Assembly (NCBI GenBank): GCA_003151295.1
Contig: PLXD01000518.1
Location: 7,595 to 16,879 of the forward strand
Length of the DNA: 9,285 bases
From: Chitinophagaceae bacterium
GTDB lineage: Bacteria > Bacteroidota > Bacteroidia > Chitinophagales > Chitinophagaceae
Direction of reading: 5' to 3'
In this document: piece by piece, positions 5,584-9,285 of the stretch
Position numbering within the stretch: the first letter of the stretch is position 1
Layout of the letters: every line of letters begins with the position of its first letter
The notes under the pieces: model-generated
Told to the model about the DNA's origin: nothing
Seen by the model: only the letters and a program-made list of their open reading frames with translations
Database searches by the model: none
Position numbers and translations under genes: made by a program

Positions 5584-7191
5584 TTATAGCTGATCGATTT
5601 CTTTGGCCACCCTTTGCGACGAACGAAGGCACGACTCCATCCCGCGACTCAGCGTGTCGGCATAGGTTCCCGCAAAATAGATCCTTCCATCGGGCTTCAT
5701 CAGTTGCGGCCAGAATTTATGCATTTCCCCTATCGGAAAAGGAAGCATTTCACAGGTGGGGGAATATTTATCCCGGGTCCAATCTACTGTCAAGGCCTGG
5801 ACAATGGTATCCTTTTTGCCCGGGTACACTTCCCGGAAAGCCGCCAGCCCGCGCTGTGCAGAGACGCCACCGGGACCGTAGGCTTTTAAAATGATCCGGC
5901 CCGTGTCCACCTCATTAGAGCTTCGGCCCGCAGCACCGTTGTGGCCCTCGCTAGGGCTTCCGCCCGCAACCTTCGTCGGAGCGTCGTTCCTTGCTCCTTC
6001 CTCGCTTGCCTTCTCCCAAGGCTCGGATGCCTGCCAGATAGACGAAATATCGGGATGCTCGAATTCCATATTGATGCTTTTGAAACCATCGTCGAGCCAG
6101 AATTTGGAACTAGCCTCGAACACATAAAAGGGATGGGAGCTATAAGCCATATTTTCCACGACATATTGTTTCCCGGGCGACAACGCGGGTGCGATAGGAA
6201 TATTCCTGAAAAGGGATAGGGGGATGCAGTTGACCAGGACATCTGCGCTCATTTCCTTTTCCTCTTCATAGCCAAATGCTTTGTAGGTCACACTAACGCC
6301 GGTTTCACCATGCCTGATGGCCAGGATGGGATGATTTAGTTTTACACGCTCGCCTAACCGCCTGGCAAAAGCTGTGGGAAGCTCCTGGTTGCCCCCCTGG
6401 AGATGATAGGTATCACCTTCCGATGAGGGGATTCCCCGAAAGCCCATTACGGCGGATCGCCACAAGGAATACAGCGCCGATTCATCCTGGCCGCCCAGGA
6501 AACGCAAAGCGGTCTGTGAAGCCCCTTCTTTCTTATAGATTGCTGCGATAGAAATTTTATCCAGCTCATCATATCCCACGCCAAAAGGCTGGAACTCATC
6601 GGTGAATTTCCCCAGGTAAGGCTTCAAAAACAAGGAACTGAAATCATGCCAGGGATTGGCCGAAAGAAATCCGGACTCCCGGTCATTGAATCCGATTTTT
6701 TTGAGCACGGCAGGATCGGCCAGCATTTCTTCCGAATAGAATTTACCATCGATCATCCTGAGCAGGTGCCCCCCCGGTGCGGCAGTAGAACCTTCCGCAT
6801 TCGGATAGGGAATCGCCGTAAGATTAAATTCGCTCACGTAATCAAAAAAATGCTCATAACCCGGTTTGGTGATATGGTCTGCGCCAAAATCTGCGTACAG
6901 TCCATCCGACAAACCATCACGACCTGTAAATACATGCCCTCCGTGCCTGCCACTGGCTTCCAGCACGGCGACCTCATGGCCTTTTTTCATCAATTCATAA
7001 GCGCAGCACAAGCCTGAAATACCCGCGCCGGCCACGATGACCTTCTTACTCTTTAACGGACGCAAACCGACTGTTGCTGCCAAAGAAGTGCTTGACAAAG
7101 AGGTGCTTGCAAGGGAAGGACTTACCAGGGAAGTTCCGATCCCGGCTATCACCGTATTTTTAATGAATTCTCTTCTTTTTATATTTTTCAT
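5584..7191 (-). CDS. Tat-exported FAD-dependent amine oxidase-like flavoprotein
   Basis: The 535-residue product starts with a twin-arginine signal (KRREFIKN at 5-12, then VIAGIGTSLV). The dinucleotide-binding motif VIVAGAGISGLCCAYEL (51-67) ends in GHEVAVLEAS, with Glu78 at the usual ribose-binding site, followed by GRHGGHV (81-87). The C-terminal FAD motif GRIYFAGTYAD (502-512) precedes RGMESCLRSSQRVA. This is the flavin amine oxidase/phytoene desaturase superfamily (PF01593). Substrate is unknown; an amine or an alkene-type compound is possible. Export plus an adjacent cytochrome c suggests it works as a dehydrogenase rather than an oxygen-reducing oxidase. Oddities: a hydrophilic repetitive insert at about 392-428, coded by 36-base repeats; a Ser/Leu/Thr/Ala repeat at 26-38 from 15-base repeats; and a 13-base tandem repeat right before the ATG. 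Fold is secure, reaction is not. Confidence 0.92.
   Translation of the reverse strand: MKNIKRREFIKNTVIAGIGTSLVSPSLASTSLSSTSLAATVGLRPLKSKKVIVAGAGISGLCCAYELMKKGHEVAVLEASGRHGGHVFTGRDGLSDGLYADFGADHITKPGYEHFFDYVSEFNLTAIPYPNAEGSTAAPGGHLLRMIDGKFYSEEMLADPAVLKKIGFNDRESGFLSANPWHDFSSLFLKPYLGKFTDEFQPFGVGYDELDKISIAAIYKKEGASQTALRFLGGQDESALYSLWRSAVMGFRGIPSSEGDTYHLQGGNQELPTAFARRLGERVKLNHPILAIRHGETGVSVTYKAFGYEEEKEMSADVLVNCIPLSLFRNIPIAPALSPGKQYVVENMAYSSHPFYVFEASSKFWLDDGFKSINMEFEHPDISSIWQASEPWEKASEEGARNDAPTKVAGGSPSEGHNGAAGRSSNEVDTGRIILKAYGPGGVSAQRGLAAFREVYPGKKDTIVQALTVDWTRDKYSPTCEMLPFPIGEMHKFWPQLMKPDGRIYFAGTYADTLSRGMESCLRSSQRVAKEIDQL
5910..5970. repeat. 36-base-period in-frame tandem repeat inside the flavoprotein gene
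   Basis: Bases 5910-5934 and 5946-5970 match at 20 of 25 positions with a period of 36 bases, so each unit codes for 12 residues (VAGGSPSEGHNG, then AAGRSSNEVDTG). The frame is kept. It lies in a hydrophilic insert between IWQASEP and GRIILKAYGPGG, and looks like an expanded surface loop. Confidence 0.7.
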
Positions 7192-7195
7192 CCAA

Positions 7196-7234
7196 CCTGT
7201 TATTATATCCTGTTATTATATCCTGTTATTATTG
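7196..7234. repeat. Three tandem copies of a 13-base repeat before the flavoprotein start
   Basis: CCTGTTATTATAT occurs at 7196-7208 and 7209-7221, with a third copy differing in its last two bases at 7222-7234. On the coding strand the unit reads ATATAATAACAGG, and the last copy ends four bases before the ATG. It occupies the leader and ribosome-binding region, so a change in copy number would alter initiation or promoter spacing. Confidence 0.85.
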
Positions 7235-7375
7235 TAGTGTATTTATGAAACAAATATTTCCTTGGAGGAATAGTATTCACAATATACAAATAATATTCAG
7301 CGAAACTTTTCTCCCACCGACTGGAAACAGGTTTCCGGTTTTAATCCACCGGTAGCGAAATACGGCACCAAATGA

Positions 7376-7405
7376 AAAAGACCAACTATTATTAGTTGAT
7401 CTTTT
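7376..7405 (-). terminator. Terminator of the DUF2092/DUF6515 operon
   Basis: On the minus strand a 13-base-pair stem (AAAAGATCAACTA with TAGTTGGTCTTTT, one G-U pair) closes a 4-base AATA-type loop, and the 3' arm runs into five T. It lies 50 bases past the stop codon at 7455. On the plus strand the same hairpin has one mismatch and a four-T arm, and no plus-strand gene needs it. Confidence 0.8.
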
Positions 7406-7454
7406 CCATAACTCGTTTTAAGGAACAAAACAATGATGCCGTCGGAGAGGTATA

Positions 7455-8339
7455 CTAATTCACCTGCACAACTTCATAGGCATCCTGCCCGTCCTGGGAG
7501 ATAGGCTGGTAATAAGTATTGTTGTATACAAGATAGTCTTGTCCATTTATTGTCTGCTGCTGCGCACCATCGGGAATTTGCGTCACAACTGCACCGAAGG
7601 GGCCCTGCACTACCTGGTAACCGTTTCCTGTATTGATATAAAAAGCCCCTCCATAATAGTAATAATAGTCATTCCCAACCATAGTGGTCTCGTAGCCAGG
7701 GGGCAAAGAGCTTACCATGGCTCCTATTGGCGCGGGTACAACGGAATATCCTCCCGAAGAGGGTTCATAATAAACGCCATTATCATAATAGTACTGCTGG
7801 TTTGCCAGGGAGAATAGATAGGCATCTGCTGCCAGGGAGGCTATGAAAAACCCCAGCGGATGCCAGTTATGACCCCAGTAGTAAGGATGATAGGGGTGAT
7901 AAGCATAAGGATGATAGGGTTGGTTATGGGAATGATAGACATTTACATTTTCATGAACATTCACATTCCTGTGTACGTCCACATTCTGATGGACGGTTAC
8001 ATTCTCATGCACATTTGCCGGGGCACGGTTTAAATCATGGTTGCTGAAATTGCTGGCTCCGCCGTTAATGCTCCTGTTTACCGGGGCTTCTGTCGGGCGA
8101 TTGACGACTGTGGGAGCGGGACGACTGGGGGCGGCCGCAGGCCTGCTCGGGGCCGGCGCGGGCCGGCTGAAACTGGGCGCCGGACGACTGGGGGCTGGCG
8201 CTGATCTGCCTCCTCCACCGCCGCCACCGAAATTGGAATGACCAAACCGCTGAGCGAGGCTTTGTTGCGGAAGACTCACCGCGACCAGCATTAATATAAA
8301 AACGGAAAGGGAAAAGCCGATATGGAAGGATGTTTTCAT
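7455..8339 (-). CDS. DUF6515-like secreted protein with Pro-, His- and Tyr-rich repeats
   Basis: The 294-residue product has a Sec signal peptide (VFILMLVAVSL core, cleavage probably after SLAQ at 30). Regions in order: seven consecutive glycines (38-44), a Pro/Ala/Ser/Arg stretch with repeated SRPAP units (46-82), a hexapeptide repeat of the form VHxNVx (110-135), and a His/Tyr/Pro run (136-160). A single hydrophobic segment (162-178) follows, then two and a half copies of a roughly 43-residue repeat (about 183-294) with landmarks such as GYSVVPAPIGAMVSSLPPGY and GYQVVQGPFGAVVTQIPDG. This layout fits the DUF6515 family, of unknown function. It starts 24 bases after the DUF2092-like gene and is last in that operon. 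An envelope-associated structural or metal-binding role is guesswork. Eleven histidines lie between residues 111 and 160. Confidence 0.85.
   Translation of the reverse strand: MKTSFHIGFSLSVFILMLVAVSLPQQSLAQRFGHSNFGGGGGGGRSAPAPSRPAPSFSRPAPAPSRPAAAPSRPAPTVVNRPTEAPVNRSINGGASNFSNHDLNRAPANVHENVTVHQNVDVHRNVNVHENVNVYHSHNQPYHPYAYHPYHPYYWGHNWHPLGFFIASLAADAYLFSLANQQYYYDNGVYYEPSSGGYSVVPAPIGAMVSSLPPGYETTMVGNDYYYYYGGAFYINTGNGYQVVQGPFGAVVTQIPDGAQQQTINGQDYLVYNNTYYQPISQDGQDAYEVVQVN
7932..8012. repeat. 18-base repeats coding for VHxNVx hexapeptides
   Basis: Within the DUF6515-like gene this stretch codes for four to five successive hexapeptides, VHENVT, VHQNVD, VHRNVN and VHENVN, then VYH. The alternating small/large pattern with a His every six residues suggests a regular beta structure with one face of histidines. 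Confidence 0.8.
8094..8204. repeat. GC-rich repeats coding for Pro/Ala/Ser/Arg linker
   Basis: This part of the DUF6515-like gene codes for about four SRPAP-type units. At DNA level GGACGACTGGGGGC recurs exactly. The flexible, positively charged linker probably spans the periplasm or cell wall. The strong G-run bias explains long shadow frames on the plus strand. Confidence 0.75.
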
Positions 8340-8363
8340 AACTGATGGTTATAGTATGATAAT

Positions 8364-9152
8364 TTATTTCTTAAGGGATAAGGTTGCCAGCTTGATCTTC
8401 TTTGCTCTCGGGGGCGGGTTGAATTCAAACAGCGCTGCCGGGAGACTGGGATTTATCTGCCAATCAGAAAGGACGGCTTTGAACTGCGGGTTCATTTCCT
8501 TGTCAGTGTATATGATCACCACCTTTATCGGCAGGGTATAGGCATCGTTGGAGATCCAGAACTGGAAGGTCTTATCCTTCGCAGTGCCGGCAATATGAAA
8601 GCACTCCTTACCGTTCACTTTGGTGGTGCCGAGATAGATGAGATTCTTAGCCTCGGACAATATATCATCCACGAATGTCGGGTAGAAGAAATCGGCGATG
8701 GGAAATTCGATCCCATATATTTTATTCACCGAATCGATCATCTCCATGATCGTAGAAGGCGCCTGTACTTCTGCATATTGATTCCTGTCGATGGAATAGT
8801 AGTTGAGTGTCTTGCCGTTGTAAAGAAAAGAACGGCTGCCTTTATCGCCCTCGGACCGGATCAGTAATTTATCGGGACCCTGCAGGTATACCTGCTCTTC
8901 ATTAGAATGTTTGACCAGGCCCAGGTACTGGCTGTTGACGTCGTAATTGGATTTTACGGTGACGCCGCAGGACCCCAGGTCTCCGATCATGGCGCTCATC
9001 CGGTCGAGGATAGAGACCGCGACGGTATCTATTTTCCGCGATTGCACACTTGCTTGGGGCTTTGTTTGCGTACTTGTTTGTGGCTTGGCTTGTGCATTTG
9101 TTTTTGCGGCTATAGCGCAAATAAGTACACTAAAAAGGATTTTTTTATTCAT
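8364..9152 (-). CDS. DUF2092-like periplasmic protein with LolA/outer-membrane-lipoprotein-receptor-type fold
   Basis: The 262-residue product has a Sec signal peptide (ILFSVLICAIAA, cleavage probably after TNAQA at 22) and a short Lys/Pro/Gln/Thr/Ser linker built from a KPQ-type repeat (23-38). The mature domain shows features expected of DUF2092: VQVYLQGPDKLLIRSEGD-like strands (88-103), FLYNGKTLNYYS (109-120), an IYGIEFPIADFF segment (145-156), YLGTTKVNGKECFHI (173-187), FQFWISNDAYTLPIKVVI (196-213) and FEFNPPPRAKKI (242-253). The fold is thought to be related to LolA/LppX-type lipid-binding half barrels, so a role in handling lipid or lipoprotein in the periplasm is plausible but unproven. 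It is first in an operon with the DUF6515-like gene. No convincing promoter was seen in the 133 bases to the right edge. Confidence 0.85.
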   Translation of the reverse strand: MNKKILFSVLICAIAAKTNAQAKPQTSTQTKPQASVQSRKIDTVAVSILDRMSAMIGDLGSCGVTVKSNYDVNSQYLGLVKHSNEEQVYLQGPDKLLIRSEGDKGSRSFLYNGKTLNYYSIDRNQYAEVQAPSTIMEMIDSVNKIYGIEFPIADFFYPTFVDDILSEAKNLIYLGTTKVNGKECFHIAGTAKDKTFQFWISNDAYTLPIKVVIIYTDKEMNPQFKAVLSDWQINPSLPAALFEFNPPPRAKKIKLATLSLKK

Positions 9153-9285
9153 AGCCTATTCATTTTTGGATAAATTGAATGTGAATGTAATTTTTTTTAG
9201 AGAAAAAACAGAAAATAGGTAACCACTTAACTCATTAATAACCTGTGTATTCCGGCATTTAATGAATTAGCGGGCATCCTGTTAT

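Noticed and set aside
5614..6219. Several frames antisense or out of frame within the flavoprotein gene
   Set aside because: They arise from the high G+C and repeats of the real gene, whose FAD motifs are unambiguous.
7323..7336. Palindrome GGAAACAGGTTTCC as an operator
   Set aside because: It is short, between an operon end and the next promoter region, matches no regulator consensus I know, and could be chance.
7932..8204. Repeat arrays as a possible CRISPR or mobile repeat
   Set aside because: The units are contiguous, in frame and degenerate, coding for protein repeats without spacers.
8041..8241. Plus-strand frame rich in Gly, Ala and Leu ending in a proline run
   Set aside because: It is the complement of the Pro/Ala/Ser/Arg and glycine repeats of the DUF6515-like gene.

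Overview
The window reads as chromosomal DNA of a member of the Bacteroidota, most likely a soil or freshwater Chitinophagaceae-type organism. Reasons: genes start without clear Shine-Dalgarno sequences, one TAnnTTTG-type -7 promoter box is visible, and the two right-hand genes resemble the DUF2092 and DUF6515 envelope families, which I associate with this phylum. The family calls rest on motif and pattern recognition; no database search was made. Every recognisable gene product is exported or membrane-bound, so this is a cell-envelope region.

Left part (1-2975): a truncated neutral-ceramidase-like secreted hydrolase runs leftward off the edge. It is divergent from a Tat-exported six-bladed propeller protein resembling peptidyl-hydroxyglycine alpha-amidating lyase. 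The roughly 600-base spacer between them carries a near-perfect 16-base LacI/GalR-type operator palindrome. A strong rho-independent terminator closes the propeller gene.

Middle part (3091-4597): a lone, conspicuously AT-rich acyltransferase-3 membrane protein on the minus strand, with its own -7 box, followed by a short GC-rich non-coding stretch. Its composition suggests acquired DNA, as is common for surface-polysaccharide O-acyltransferases.

Central minus-strand operon (7191 down to about 4598): a Tat-exported FAD amine-oxidase-like flavoprotein, then 36 bases later a membrane-anchored monohaem cytochrome c with an Ig-like N-terminal domain, then a short overlapping frame that may be the frameshifted end of the cytochrome protein. 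The pairing suggests a periplasmic flavin dehydrogenase that passes electrons to cytochrome c. The flavoprotein gene carries three kinds of tandem repeat: a 13-base repeat three times just before its start, a 15-base repeat in the signal region, and a 36-base repeat in the middle of the catalytic domain.

Right part (9152 down to 7455): a two-gene operon of a DUF2092-like (LolA-fold) periplasmic protein and a highly repetitive, histidine-rich DUF6515-like protein, closed by a 13-base-pair terminator stem. No tRNA, rRNA, CRISPR array, insertion sequence or phage gene is visible.
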